Positions 5,857 through 14,241 of a stretch of DNA of 25,081 nt are shown here, one piece after another. Within the stretch, counting starts at the first letter, position 1; each line of letters opens with the position of its first letter. The notes under the pieces were generated by a model, which saw only the letters and a list, made by a program, of their open reading frames with translations, did no database searches and was not told the DNA's origin. The position numbers and the translations under genes are program-made. Source of the DNA: a virus. Where the stretch lies: IMG/VR virus record IMGVR_UViG_3300030107_003679, positions 1 to 25,081 of that record; one strand, given 5' to 3'.

Positions 5857-8312
5857 TGGCTATCGACAAATCTATAGAAGCAGTCAATCCTGACAAACCT
5901 ACCTCAGAACTAGAATTAGAAGCACAAGAAGTTTTTGAGCTTGCAGATGAAATAGCAGAAGACGATTTTGAAATTATGCCAGACGGGTCTGCGGTCATGA
6001 GAGAACCACCTAGACCTGATATGAGTGCAGATAACTTAGCAGAAGTTTTAGATGAAAGTACTCTTAATATGATAGCAAGCGATTTGCTAGCAAGTATTGA
6101 GAAAGATAAATCTTCGAGAGAAGATTGGGAAAAAACTTATATGGACGGCTTGAAGTACTTAGGTATGAAGTTTGATGATGATAGATCAGAACCTTTCGAG
6201 GGTGCTTCTGGTGTCATACATCCTTTGTTAGGTGAAGCTGTTACCCAATTTCAAGCACAAGCTTACAAAGAACTATTGCCAGCTAATGGTCCAGTAAAAA
6301 CTTCAGTAGTAGGGTTATACAATTCAGATATCGAAGCACAAGCCCAAAGAGTCAAAGAATTTATGAACTATCAAATCGTACATAAGATGGAAGAGTACGA
6401 TGAAGAATTAGATCAGTTGTTATTTTATTTACCGCTTGCAGGTTCAGCTTTCAAAAAAGTTTACTACGATGATAATTTAGGTCGTGCTATAGCAAAATTT
6501 GTTGCGCCTGAAGATTTAATAGTGCCGTATTACACAACAGAGTTGGAGTCATGTAACCGTATTACTCATGTTATTAAGATGGCAGAAAACGATGTCGTAA
6601 AGTTACAGGCTTCGGGATTCTATCGTGATATCTCTTTAGTTTCAGCACCCGATGCTGAGGTAAACTCTGATGTACAGGAAGAAATAGATAAATTAACTGG
6701 GCAGACCCCTTCGTACGACGATACCGAGGTTGCTATCTTGTATGAGGTGCATACTAATTTAGCTATAGAGGGTTTTGAAGATTTAGGGACTGACGGTCAA
6801 CCGACAGGTGTTAAATTACCCTATATCGTTACAATAGATACCAGTAGCGGTAAAGTGCTGGCAATCAAAAGAAATTACAAAGAAGAAGATCCTCTGAGAA
6901 ATAAAATAGAATATTTTGTACATTACAAGTTTTTACCAGGTTTAGGTTTTTATGGTTTCGGTTTAACTCACATGATAGGTGGCTTATCAAAAGCATCCAC
7001 ATCTATATTGAGGCAATTGATTGATGCAGGTACCCTTGCAAACCTGCCTGCTGGGTTTAAGACGAGAGGTATTAGAATTAGAGATGAAGATACTCCAATT
7101 CAGCCTGGAGAGTTCAGAGATGTGGATGCCCCTGGTGGTTCTTTACGAGAATCAATACAACCGTTACCTTTTAAAGAACCGAGTAACACTTTATTATCCC
7201 TCCTAGGACTTTTAGTGGATTCAGGACAGAAGTTCGCTTCTATAGCTGAAATAAATGTCGGTACTGGCAATCCCCAAGCACCTGTAGGTACCACACTTGC
7301 ACTTTTAGAACGATCTACTAAAGTCCTTTCTGCTATTCATAAAAGATTACACAACGCTCAGAAAAAAGAATTTAGTTTATTAGCAGATGTGTTTCAACAA
7401 TATTTACCACAAGATTATCCCTACGAAGTATCAGGCGGTAATCGTCAAATCAAAGCAACAGATTTCGATCAAAGAGTAGATATTATACCGGTATCTAATC
7501 CTGACATATTTTCCACCTCGCAAAGAATAGCTATGGCGCAGGAAATGATGCAATTAGTTCAATCCAATCCTGAAATTCACGGGCCTACCGGTATTTATGA
7601 AGCTTACCGTAGAATGTACGAAGCTATTGGTGTTGATAACGTTGATAGCATTTTGAAACCGCCACCTAATAACGCTCCTACGCCGGTAGATGCAGGTTTT
7701 GAAAACACTATGTTGTTACAAGGACAACCAGTACAAGCTTTTAAGCAACAAAATCATGACGCTCACATAATCGCACACAAATCTTTGTTAAAAACACCGC
7801 CTGTGAAAACAAATGCAATGGTTCAAGCTGCTATTCACGCTCATATTATGGAACATTTACAAATGAAAGCAGAAATACTAGCAGAACAACAATTACCACC
7901 TGAATTATCCCAACAATATCAAGGATTATTACAAAGCATGCAAAATGCCACAGCTCAAGATGCTAGTATGATGCAAATGCAAGCAAATGATATCTTAGCA
8001 CAGTTCTCTGCTCCAATTTTTGCCCAACTTACAGAAGAATATACTACTGAAGTTTCTGATCCTACTGATGAAGATCCATTAGTAACTATCAGAAGACAAG
8101 AACTAGCTCTAAAAGGTCAAGAATTAGCACAAGATCAAATGCAATTCCTATCAGATCAAGAACGAAAACGTGATGATGCCTTACGTCGTGACCAAATAGA
8201 CAGAGAAAGAATAGATACAACAGAAAGTATAGCTCAACTTAAAGATGAAACGACTAGGGATCGTCTTGAGCAACAAAGAGAGCTTAAATTAATGGACTTA
8301 ACTAAAAAATAG
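5856..8312 (+). CDS. P22-type portal protein
   Basis: Forms the dodecameric ring through which DNA enters and leaves the head. The 818 residues are typical of the long P22-like portals, longer than T7-type ones. After an acidic N-terminus (about 1-90) comes the conserved stretch 'SREDWEKTYMDGLKYLG', then 'EPFEGASGVIHPLLGEAV', which I recognise as a hallmark of this family. The central wing/stem region ends near residue 610. From about 620 onward the protein is Gln/Met/Ala-rich and strongly helical, like the helical barrel of the P22 portal, ending in a charged coiled coil. The gene lies directly after terL as in most tailed phages. Confidence 0.92.
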   Translation: MAIDKSIEAVNPDKPTSELELEAQEVFELADEIAEDDFEIMPDGSAVMREPPRPDMSADNLAEVLDESTLNMIASDLLASIEKDKSSREDWEKTYMDGLKYLGMKFDDDRSEPFEGASGVIHPLLGEAVTQFQAQAYKELLPANGPVKTSVVGLYNSDIEAQAQRVKEFMNYQIVHKMEEYDEELDQLLFYLPLAGSAFKKVYYDDNLGRAIAKFVAPEDLIVPYYTTELESCNRITHVIKMAENDVVKLQASGFYRDISLVSAPDAEVNSDVQEEIDKLTGQTPSYDDTEVAILYEVHTNLAIEGFEDLGTDGQPTGVKLPYIVTIDTSSGKVLAIKRNYKEEDPLRNKIEYFVHYKFLPGLGFYGFGLTHMIGGLSKASTSILRQLIDAGTLANLPAGFKTRGIRIRDEDTPIQPGEFRDVDAPGGSLRESIQPLPFKEPSNTLLSLLGLLVDSGQKFASIAEINVGTGNPQAPVGTTLALLERSTKVLSAIHKRLHNAQKKEFSLLADVFQQYLPQDYPYEVSGGNRQIKATDFDQRVDIIPVSNPDIFSTSQRIAMAQEMMQLVQSNPEIHGPTGIYEAYRRMYEAIGVDNVDSILKPPPNNAPTPVDAGFENTMLLQGQPVQAFKQQNHDAHIIAHKSLLKTPPVKTNAMVQAAIHAHIMEHLQMKAEILAEQQLPPELSQQYQGLLQSMQNATAQDASMMQMQANDILAQFSAPIFAQLTEEYTTEVSDPTDEDPLVTIRRQELALKGQELAQDQMQFLSDQERKRDDALRRDQIDRERIDTTESIAQLKDETTRDRLEQQRELKLMDLTKK

Positions 8313-8331
8313 AGTAATATAAATAACAATT

Positions 8332-8535
8332 ATGATTAAGAAAACAGAAATTTCTAAACTAACAACACCAAAAGTTATGGATGCAAAACAAAGTTATTCT
8401 AACAAAGGAACTGTAAGTTTAAAAAAAGCACAAAAAGTTTCTGTCAATACTAAAGCAACTCCTGGTATGGGCTCCGGTCAGTCAAGAGGTGTAGGTATTG
8501 CAGAAACCGGTAAAAAGTTTTCTGGCGTATATTAA
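8332..8535 (+). CDS. Small basic hypothetical protein, 67 aa
   Basis: No family recognised. Lys/Ser/Thr-rich, low in hydrophobic residues and probably disordered, with a Gly-rich C-terminal half (GMGSGQSRGVGIAETG). It lies between the portal and co-chaperonin genes. Its TAA overlaps the next ATG (8533-8537). There is no Shine-Dalgarno sequence before the ATG; instead the 19-base gap contains TATAAATA (8318-8325), see findings. Confidence 0.65.
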   Translation: MIKKTEISKLTTPKVMDAKQSYSNKGTVSLKKAQKVSVNTKATPGMGSGQSRGVGIAETGKKFSGVY

Positions 8536-8750
8536 TGTCAGTACTTTGGTTAAGAGAAAAGCTCCTTAAACACCTAAAAGATAGGAAAGAAGCTTTGACA
8601 GATACCATATTGGCTGGTGTAAAAGATTTAAGCCAGTACGAATATCTACGAGGACAGTATTCAGCTCTGGTCCAAGTGGAAAATGAATTAAGAGAGCTGC
8701 TAGGAAAAGTTATAGAAGATGACGAAAACGAGTCAAGTGGTAGTTCCTGA
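8535..8750 (+). CDS. Small helical hypothetical protein, 71 aa
   Basis: Predicted as one long amphipathic helix or coiled coil (residues 1-60) followed by an acidic Ser-rich tail (DDENESSGSS). No known family. It starts on the overlapping stop of the previous gene and overlaps the next gene by 32 bases. Small coiled-coil proteins of this size next to portals occur in many podophages without an assigned role. Confidence 0.7.
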   Translation: MSVLWLREKLLKHLKDRKEALTDTILAGVKDLSQYEYLRGQYSALVQVENELRELLGKVIEDDENESSGSS

Positions 8751-9219
8751 CCACGTTGCTAAACAAATAGCTGAGGATAACCAAAAAATCGCAGCTGAAA
8801 ATGAAAAAACAGGACAAAACGTAGAACAAGCTTATGTAGATCCAGCAGTTAAAGTGCTCGATCCCACTTTATTAGACAAATCAGCCTTAGAACGTATGCC
8901 AAATCCTAGCGGTTGGCGTATGTTAATTTTACCTTTTGCAGGTTTAGGAGTTTCTAAGGGTGGTATTGTGTTGACCCAATCCCATGTTGATAGAGAAACG
9001 TTAGCTACCGTGTGTGCTTACGTAGTTAAAATGGGACCTTTATGTTACAAAGACGAAAAATTTGGTAACAAACCTTGGTGTCAAGAAAAACAATGGATAT
9101 TGATCGGCCGTTATGCTGGCGCTCGCTTTAAACTCGGTGATGATGCTGAATGTAGAATTATCAACGATGATGAAGTTATAGCAACCATACATGATCCGAC
9201 CGATATCGTTGCAGTATAG
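8719..9219 (+). CDS. GroES-like co-chaperonin
   Basis: Residues 60-166 match the GroES/Cpn10 pattern seen in phage co-chaperonins: 'PSGWRMLILPF' for the first strand, the mobile-loop sequence GGIVLT (residues 81-86, identical to the loop of E. coli GroES), 'VVKMGPLCY' for the next core strand, and a C-terminal 'DDEVIATI' like the GroES end. The first 60 residues are an extra charged, probably disordered extension absent from bacterial GroES. By analogy with T4 gp31 and other phage co-chaperonins it would cap host GroEL to help fold the capsid protein. It sits a few genes before the scaffold and capsid genes. It begins inside the previous gene with no clear ribosome binding site. Confidence 0.8.
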   Translation: MTKTSQVVVPDHVAKQIAEDNQKIAAENEKTGQNVEQAYVDPAVKVLDPTLLDKSALERMPNPSGWRMLILPFAGLGVSKGGIVLTQSHVDRETLATVCAYVVKMGPLCYKDEKFGNKPWCQEKQWILIGRYAGARFKLGDDAECRIINDDEVIATIHDPTDIVAV

Positions 9220-9227
9220 GAGAAAAT

Positions 9228-10115
9228 ATGTCTGAAGAAACGTTAAATACCAACGAAAGTTCAGAGGAACAAGTAGTTGAAATCGAAGAGGTGATTGATG
9301 CACCTGAAGATGCTGTAGTTGATCAGAGTCAAACTGAAGTAGTCGACGCTGAACTTGTAGAGAGTTCTGAAAGTGACGAAGAACTTGAAGGTTATTCTGA
9401 TAAAGTACAGAAAAGAATAAATTCGTTAACACGCCGTTTACGAGAAGCAGAGAGAGCTAGTGATTCTGCTTACAATATGGCAAATGATTTAAAAAATGAA
9501 AACGATAGGCTTAAAAAATATGCGGTTGACACAAATCAAAATTTGTATAGTGCCAAAGAAGGTGAAATAAGTTCTCAAAGAACACAAGCTACTATAGCTT
9601 TGAAAAGTGCCTTAGAAGCTGGCGATCATGATAAAGCTGCCAAAGCTCAGGACATTTTAGCTAGACTTGCAGTTGAAGAAAATAATGTTAGACAAAATCA
9701 ACAGTATTTATATCAATCGCAAATGGCACAACCCTCACAACCAGTTCAACAACCGCAAATGATAGAACCAAGCGATAAGGCACAAGCTTGGGCTGAAGAA
9801 CGAGAATGGTTTGGTAAAGATACAGTAATGACAGCTGCTACTTTCGCAATTCATCAAGATTTAGCTAATGAAGGGTTTGATCTTGAAAGCGATGAGTACT
9901 ATACTGAAGTCGATGCTAGGTTGAAAAAAAGTTTTCCACAGGCTTTTGAAAAATCTGTAGAAACAAAAAAACCACAGCAAAGAGTTGCTTCAGCTGATAG
10001 AAATACAGAAAGCACAACAGGTAAGAAAAAAATTAAACTTTCTCCATCTGAAGTGCAAATGGCTAAGAAACTAAACGTACCTTTAAATGAGTACGCTAAA
10101 TATGTAAAAAGGTAA
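9228..10115 (+). CDS. Scaffold / capsid assembly protein
   Basis: Predicted internal scaffold that directs prohead formation. The evidence is composition and place: 295 residues, very acidic N-terminus (1-60, many Glu/Asp/Val), a long coiled coil (about 60-165) with Arg/Lys/Glu heptads, a Gln/Pro-rich linker (about 165-190) and a basic C-terminus (about 255-295, KKKIKLSPSEVQMAKKL), the end that in known scaffolds binds coat protein. It lies between the portal and major capsid genes. The start is supported by AGGAG just before the ATG. No protease domain is seen, so scaffold release is probably non-proteolytic or uses another gene. Confidence 0.7.
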   Translation: MSEETLNTNESSEEQVVEIEEVIDAPEDAVVDQSQTEVVDAELVESSESDEELEGYSDKVQKRINSLTRRLREAERASDSAYNMANDLKNENDRLKKYAVDTNQNLYSAKEGEISSQRTQATIALKSALEAGDHDKAAKAQDILARLAVEENNVRQNQQYLYQSQMAQPSQPVQQPQMIEPSDKAQAWAEEREWFGKDTVMTAATFAIHQDLANEGFDLESDEYYTEVDARLKKSFPQAFEKSVETKKPQQRVASADRNTESTTGKKKIKLSPSEVQMAKKLNVPLNEYAKYVKR

Positions 10116-10118
10116 AAA

Positions 10119-10610
10119 ATGGAAAGAGACAATAAGGGTAGGTTTCAAAAACCTGAAAATAACAGAGTTACCCACTCTGCCGATAATCGTGATGCTAATA
10201 TGTCACGCAAACCTTGGGCTCCCCCAAGTATGTTAGAAACCCCACCAGCTCCACCAGGATACGTCTATAGATGGATCAGGGCTGAAGTTTTGAATAGTGA
10301 TGATAAGAAAAATGTTATGGCTAGGACTAGAGAAGGTTTTGAACTTGTCAGGTCTGAAGAAATAGGAGATTTTGAGTTACCAAGTATTCAAGACGGTAAG
10401 CACGCAGGTGTTGTAGCAGTTGGCGGTTTATTATTAGCTAAGATTCCAGAGGAAACAAGAAACGAACGTAACGCATACTATGAAAATAGAACACTCTCTG
10501 CTCAAGAAGCAGTAGATAACGACCTCATGAAAGAATCTGATGCTCGTTCTCCAATAATGTCTCCAAGGAGAACTTCAAGTGTAACGTTTGGAGGCGGTAA
10601 ACGAAAATAA
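10119..10610 (+). CDS. Conserved phage structural candidate, 163 aa
   Basis: Function not established. The N-terminus is polar (ERDNKGRFQKPENN), followed by a Pro-rich segment 'PWAPPSMLETPPAPPGY', then a compact domain with 'YVYRWIRAEVLNSDDKKNV' and 'VGGLLLAKIPEETRNERNAYY' that I associate with small proteins next to capsid genes in marine phage contigs. The C-terminus is basic. It lies between scaffold and decoration-like genes, so a head-associated role is likely but inferred. The ATG is three bases after the scaffold stop. Confidence 0.65.
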   Translation: MERDNKGRFQKPENNRVTHSADNRDANMSRKPWAPPSMLETPPAPPGYVYRWIRAEVLNSDDKKNVMARTREGFELVRSEEIGDFELPSIQDGKHAGVVAVGGLLLAKIPEETRNERNAYYENRTLSAQEAVDNDLMKESDARSPIMSPRRTSSVTFGGGKRK

Positions 10611-10623
10611 TTAAGGAATAATT

Positions 10624-11193
10624 ATGGCAAATCAAGATGCGGCCTTTGGGTTTAAGCTGGTTGGTAATTTGGCAGGTGACAACTTAGGTAAAGTTACAGA
10701 GTACAATATCGAATCAGGTTCAACACAAGGCATATTCTCAGGAGATCCAGTAAAAATGTTAACTGGCGGTTTCATCGACGTAGCCGATGCAGCTGGTGAC
10801 ACAAAAATACTCGGGATCTTCAGAGGTTGTAAATTCGTCGATGCGACTTCGAAAGAAGTTACGCATTCAGCCCATTTCCCTGCTGCTCAAACAGCAACAG
10901 GAGATATAGTAGCATTTGTGGAAGATAATCCATTTAACTTATATGAAGTTCAAAGTTCAGCAGCTTTAGCTAGAACTGATATCGGAGCTAACATAGATAT
11001 CGCTTATACAGCAGGATCAACCTTAACAGGCCAGTCTAAAGCTGAAATAGGTGGTTCTTCTGCTTCAGGTACAGCTAACTACAGGATTGTTGGAGTTTCT
11101 AAAGACTCAGAAAACAATGAACTTGGCGCTGTTAATGTAAATATGATCGTTATGATTAATGAACATGCTTACAAAATAGAAGCTGGAATATAA
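10624..11193 (+). CDS. Head decoration-like protein
   Basis: The 189-residue product starts MANQDAAFGFKLVGNL, a start common to capsid-neighbour proteins in marine and other phages, and is beta-rich with Gly, Thr and Ala, without coiled coil or membrane segment. It ends 'NMIVMINEHAYKIEAGI'. It sits immediately before the major capsid gene, the usual slot of decoration or head-stabilising proteins. The AAGGA ribosome binding site supports the ATG. The role is inferred from position and composition; no catalytic motif is seen. Confidence 0.6.
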   Translation: MANQDAAFGFKLVGNLAGDNLGKVTEYNIESGSTQGIFSGDPVKMLTGGFIDVADAAGDTKILGIFRGCKFVDATSKEVTHSAHFPAAQTATGDIVAFVEDNPFNLYEVQSSAALARTDIGANIDIAYTAGSTLTGQSKAEIGGSSASGTANYRIVGVSKDSENNELGAVNVNMIVMINEHAYKIEAGI

Positions 11194-11206
11194 TAAGGAG
11201 TAAATC

Positions 11207-12115
11207 ATGGCTATAAATAGAGCACAATTAGCGAAAGAATTAGAACCTGGTTTAAACGCCTTATTTGGCATGGAGTATAACCGATACGACAACGAGCATG
11301 CAGAAATCTTTGATACTGAAACTTCAGATAGAGCATTCGAAGAAGAGGTAATGATTGTTGGATTTGGTAATGCACCAGTTAAACCAGAGGGAGAAGGAGT
11401 TTCCTTTGATAATACAAATGAAGGTTTTACAGCAAGATACGAGCATGAAACAGTTGCTCTAGCTTTTGCGTTAACCGAAGAAGCTGTTGAAGACAACTTG
11501 TACGACAGACTTGGTTCAAGATATACCAAAGCATTAGCTAGAAGTATGGCTAACACCAAGCAGATCAAAGCTGCAAGTATTCTTAATAATGCTTTTTCAT
11601 CTTCATTTGCAGGCGGAGATGGTCAACCTTTAGTTTCAACTGCACACCCACTTTCAAGTGGTGCAAGTGGAGCTAACAGAGCGGCTACTTTTGCTGACTT
11701 GAATGAAACTTCATTAGAAGATGCACTTATCAGAATATCTACTCAAACTGATGACAGAGGATTAGCAATAGCGTTGCAAGGACAAAAACTTATTGTTCCA
11801 CCGCAACTACAATTTGTTGCTGATAGACTTCTTAATTCACCAGGTAGAGTTGGTACTTCAGATAACGATATCAACTCCATCAATAATCAAGGTATGCTTC
11901 CAGATGGTTATGTAGTTAACCACTACTTAAATGATCCAGATGCTTACTTTATCAAGACAGATGTACCTGATGGTTTCAAACATTTTGTTAGAAGCCCTAT
12001 GGCAACATCACTTGAGGGTGATTTTGATACAGGAAACATGAGATACAAAGCTAGAGAGAGATACTCATTCGGGTTCTCAAACTGGAGATGTATTGACGCT
12101 TCGCAAGGAGCATAA
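11207..12115 (+). CDS. Major capsid protein (HK97-fold, Mu gpT-like)
   Basis: Predicted coat protein of the icosahedral head. The 302 residues have the layout of gpT-like capsid proteins: helical N-terminus with 'ELEPGLNALFGMEYNRY', a spine-helix region around 'YTKALARSMANTKQIKAA', a 'QPLVSTAHPL' segment near residue 140 and a 'PPQLQFVADRLLNSP' segment typical of the family, then a C-terminal 'MRYKARERYSFGFSNWR'. It has the strongest ribosome binding site of its block (AAGGAG), it follows the scaffold and decoration genes, and an intrinsic terminator comes directly after it. These fit a highly expressed coat gene. Confidence 0.87.
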   Translation: MAINRAQLAKELEPGLNALFGMEYNRYDNEHAEIFDTETSDRAFEEEVMIVGFGNAPVKPEGEGVSFDNTNEGFTARYEHETVALAFALTEEAVEDNLYDRLGSRYTKALARSMANTKQIKAASILNNAFSSSFAGGDGQPLVSTAHPLSSGASGANRAATFADLNETSLEDALIRISTQTDDRGLAIALQGQKLIVPPQLQFVADRLLNSPGRVGTSDNDINSINNQGMLPDGYVVNHYLNDPDAYFIKTDVPDGFKHFVRSPMATSLEGDFDTGNMRYKARERYSFGFSNWRCIDASQGA

Positions 12116-12132
12116 GAGCAATCTTAAGTTTC

Positions 12133-12158
12133 AAGGGGCCTCTTTAGGCCCCTTTTTT
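12133..12158 (+). terminator. Rho-independent terminator after the capsid gene
   Basis: AAGGGGCCT and AGGCCCCTT form a 9-bp GC-rich stem with a CTTT loop, running into a T6 tract. It lies 17 bases after the capsid stop codon and would end the packaging/head transcript. Confidence 0.92.
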
Positions 12159-12160
12159 AT

Positions 12161-12189
12161 TTGCCAAAAAAATTACCTTAGTTTATTAT
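12161..12189 (+). promoter_or_regulatory. Sigma70-type promoter after the terminator
   Basis: TTGCCA (12161-12166) and TATTAT (12184-12189) are separated by exactly 17 bases, each one mismatch from consensus. It begins two bases after the terminator T-tract and lies 58 bases before the next gene, which has an AAGGAG site (12235-12240). It would start the second late transcript using host-type RNA polymerase. Confidence 0.65.
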
Positions 12190-12246
12190 TAAGTAGTTAG
12201 TTGATGAGGCGCATGAAGCGTTCCATTTAAAGATAAGGAGTTCATA

Positions 12247-12969
12247 ATGGCTAACCCACATTTTCAAAATTTAATATTGTTCGCAGGTAATACTGTGGCA
12301 ACTAAATCCAAAAAGGATTTACCTATGTTTCAACCGTACCCGTCTGATCAGACATTCTACGGTTATTTCAACGATTTTATGACATATACAGCATCAGACT
12401 GGACTATTACATCAACAGATGGTGGCTCAGATAGTGGTGAAGTTATACAAATTACTAGTGGCGCAGGCGGTCAACTGTTAATAACCACTAATGACGCAGA
12501 TAATGACTCAGAAGAGTTACAACTCAAAGGTGAGTCATTCTTAATTGATGGCTCAAAAAGAGCTTTCTTTTCAGTAAGATTTAAATTGAGTGATGCTACT
12601 GAATCAGATGCCCTAGTAGGTTTAGCAATAACCGATACTACAGCTATTGATGGCGTGACCGACGGTATCTTCTTTACTAAAGATGATGGCGATACTAATT
12701 TAGATTTTGTTGTTGAAAAAGACTCAACAGAAACTGAAACAACTGGTGTGCATACAATGGTAAATGATACTTTTGTAACAGCTAGTTTTTATGTCGATCC
12801 AAATGCAAGCAAAGTTTACTATGCTATAGATAATGCAGAACCTGTAGGTGTAGTAAATACTAATTTGCCTGATAATGAGGAACTAACAGTTACCCTAGCT
12901 ATCCAAGCTGGCGAAGCAGCAGCTAAAAGTTTAGTTGTCGATTATGTAACTGTTATGGTAGAAAGATAA
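12247..12969 (+). CDS. Beta-rich structural candidate, 240 aa
   Basis: First gene of the second late transcript. After 'MANPHFQNLILFAGNT', an N-terminus like those of virion proteins, the sequence is almost all beta-strand, rich in Thr, Ser, Asp and Gly. Segments such as 'FFSVRFKLSDATESDALVGLAI' and 'FVTASFYVDPNASKVYYAID' look like a jelly-roll (concanavalin/LamG-like) sandwich. That fold call comes from pattern only. A head decoration or head-fibre protein with a carbohydrate-binding fold would fit its place after the capsid gene. The start is supported by AAGGAG six bases upstream. No enzyme motif. Confidence 0.6.
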   Translation: MANPHFQNLILFAGNTVATKSKKDLPMFQPYPSDQTFYGYFNDFMTYTASDWTITSTDGGSDSGEVIQITSGAGGQLLITTNDADNDSEELQLKGESFLIDGSKRAFFSVRFKLSDATESDALVGLAITDTTAIDGVTDGIFFTKDDGDTNLDFVVEKDSTETETTGVHTMVNDTFVTASFYVDPNASKVYYAIDNAEPVGVVNTNLPDNEELTVTLAIQAGEAAAKSLVVDYVTVMVER

Positions 12970-13373
12970 TGGCAGATGCAGTAACTTCACAAACTATTCA
13001 AGACGGCCAAAGAAAGGCCGTCATGAAGTTCACTAATGTTTCAGATGGAACTGGTGAAAGTGCTGTTGCTAAAGTAGATGTCTCAGCATTACAAAAAAAT
13101 GCAAACGGTGACTCTTGCACAAGTGTTACTATCCAAAGAATATACTGGGCCTGTCGTGGTATGGGTGTAGATTTATTATTCGATGCTACTTCTAATGTTT
13201 TAATTACAGGTTTACCAGCAGATAGTACAGGTGACGAGTACTACGATAATTTTACTGGTATACCAAATAATGCAGGAAGCGGTAAAACTGGAGATATTCT
13301 CTTTACAACAGTAGGCCATTCTTCAGGCGATACATACTCTATAATATTAGAGCTTGTAAAAGAGTATGGCTAA
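12969..13373 (+). CDS. Conserved phage protein, 134 aa, probable virion component
   Basis: Beta-rich, neutral to acidic protein with 'QDGQRKAVMKFTNVSDGTGES', 'VTIQRIYWACRGMGVDLLFDAT' and a C-terminal 'DTYSIILELVKEYG'. I recognise the general pattern from marine phage contigs, where it sits between capsid and connector genes; no function is established. Its ATG overlaps the stop of the previous gene and its end overlaps the next gene by 8 bases, so it is part of a tightly coupled operon. Confidence 0.6.
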   Translation: MADAVTSQTIQDGQRKAVMKFTNVSDGTGESAVAKVDVSALQKNANGDSCTSVTIQRIYWACRGMGVDLLFDATSNVLITGLPADSTGDEYYDNFTGIPNNAGSGKTGDILFTTVGHSSGDTYSIILELVKEYG

Positions 13374-13650
13374 AAATATAAAAAGAACAGTAGGTCGTGG
13401 TGGTAACTATCGACCTACTAAATCTGGTGCTGGCATGACCAAAAAAGGTGTAGCAGCATACAGAAGAAAAAACCCAGGATCTAAGCTGAAAACAGCTGTA
13501 ACGGGTAAGGTAAAGCCAGGAAGTAAGGCAGCAAAAAGAAGAAAATCTTATTGTGCTAGATCTCTTGGTCAATTAAAACGAAGCTCTGCTAAAACTAGAA
13601 ATAATCCTAACTCTAGAATTAGGCAGGCTCGCAGGCGCTGGAGGTGCTAA
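13366..13650 (+). CDS. Very basic small viral protein (RRKSxCARS…WRC type)
   Basis: The 94-residue protein is extremely rich in Lys and Arg. It carries 'MTKKGVAAYRRKNPGSKL', 'TAVTGKVKPGSKAAKRRKS', 'YCARSLGQL' and a C-terminal 'ARRRWRC'. This set of motifs recurs in small uncharacterised proteins of marine phages and giant viruses. The charge suggests nucleic-acid binding, possibly packaging with the genome; the conserved Cys residues near 'CARS' and at the C-terminus could pair or bind metal. Both are inference. It starts inside the previous gene (8-base overlap) and opens a run of basic genes. Confidence 0.7.
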   Translation: MAKNIKRTVGRGGNYRPTKSGAGMTKKGVAAYRRKNPGSKLKTAVTGKVKPGSKAAKRRKSYCARSLGQLKRSSAKTRNNPNSRIRQARRRWRC

Positions 13651-13651
13651 T

Positions 13652-13882
13652 ATGAGCTTTTGGGAAAAAGTTGGAAATTGGTTTGGCTGGGTCAAGGTCA
13701 GAGCACGTGATGAAGATGGTCGATATATCGCAGATGATAAATCGACAGCAAAGAATGAAGCCTATACAATGGTACATAAAGATTTGGTTGCTAAACCGAA
13801 ACCTAAACGTAAATACAAAAAACGCAAAAAGGTAGAGGAAGTTTCAAAGAAATCTAAAAATACTAAAAGGAAGAAAAAATAA
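13652..13882 (+). CDS. Small protein with a Lys/Arg-rich tail, 76 aa
   Basis: Residues 1-45 form a small domain with several aromatics (MSFWEKVGNWFGWVKVRA). Residues 46-76 are almost all Lys with some Pro, Arg and Ser (KPKPKRKYKKRKK and KRKKK at the end), a histone-tail-like composition. No family recognised. It is one of at least five consecutive or near-consecutive basic proteins here. Its stop overlaps the next ATG (TAATG, 13880-13884). A DNA- or RNA-binding or genome-condensing role is inference from charge. Confidence 0.65.
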   Translation: MSFWEKVGNWFGWVKVRARDEDGRYIADDKSTAKNEAYTMVHKDLVAKPKPKRKYKKRKKVEEVSKKSKNTKRKKK

Positions 13883-14241
13883 TGGCAATTTCTTATACAT
13901 GGGATGTATCAACCGTTGATACATATCCTACACACTCAGATGGTAGTAACACTAAATCAGATGTAATTTATAACGTACATTGGCGTTTAAAAGCTGTGGA
14001 TGATACCAATAAAGATGCTGACGGTAATAATCATACAGCAGAGACTTATGGTTCACAAAGTTTAGATGTGTCAGATCACACCAGCTTCAAAGCTTTTGCT
14101 AACGTGAAACAAGCCGATGTCCAAGCTTGGGTCGAAGCAGCAATAGGCTCTACTGAAGTTGCTAGTATGAAATCAGGTTTAGATGCTCAAATTACAGAAA
14201 AAATTACACCAACTTCTGTAGTCAAAACCATAAGTAGTTAA
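13882..14241 (+). CDS. Conserved phage protein, 119 aa
   Basis: Begins 'MAISYTWDVSTVDTYP', continues with a beta-rich middle ('VIYNVHWRLKAVDDTNKDAD') and ends with a helical part containing 'VKQADVQAWVEAAIG' and 'LDAQITEKITPTSV'. I recognise the arrangement from a widespread small phage/cyanophage protein whose function is unknown. In contrast to its neighbours it is neutral to acidic. A GTG start for the nuclease gene follows immediately after its stop. It may be a minor virion component. Confidence 0.6.
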   Translation: MAISYTWDVSTVDTYPTHSDGSNTKSDVIYNVHWRLKAVDDTNKDADGNNHTAETYGSQSLDVSDHTSFKAFANVKQADVQAWVEAAIGSTEVASMKSGLDAQITEKITPTSVVKTISS

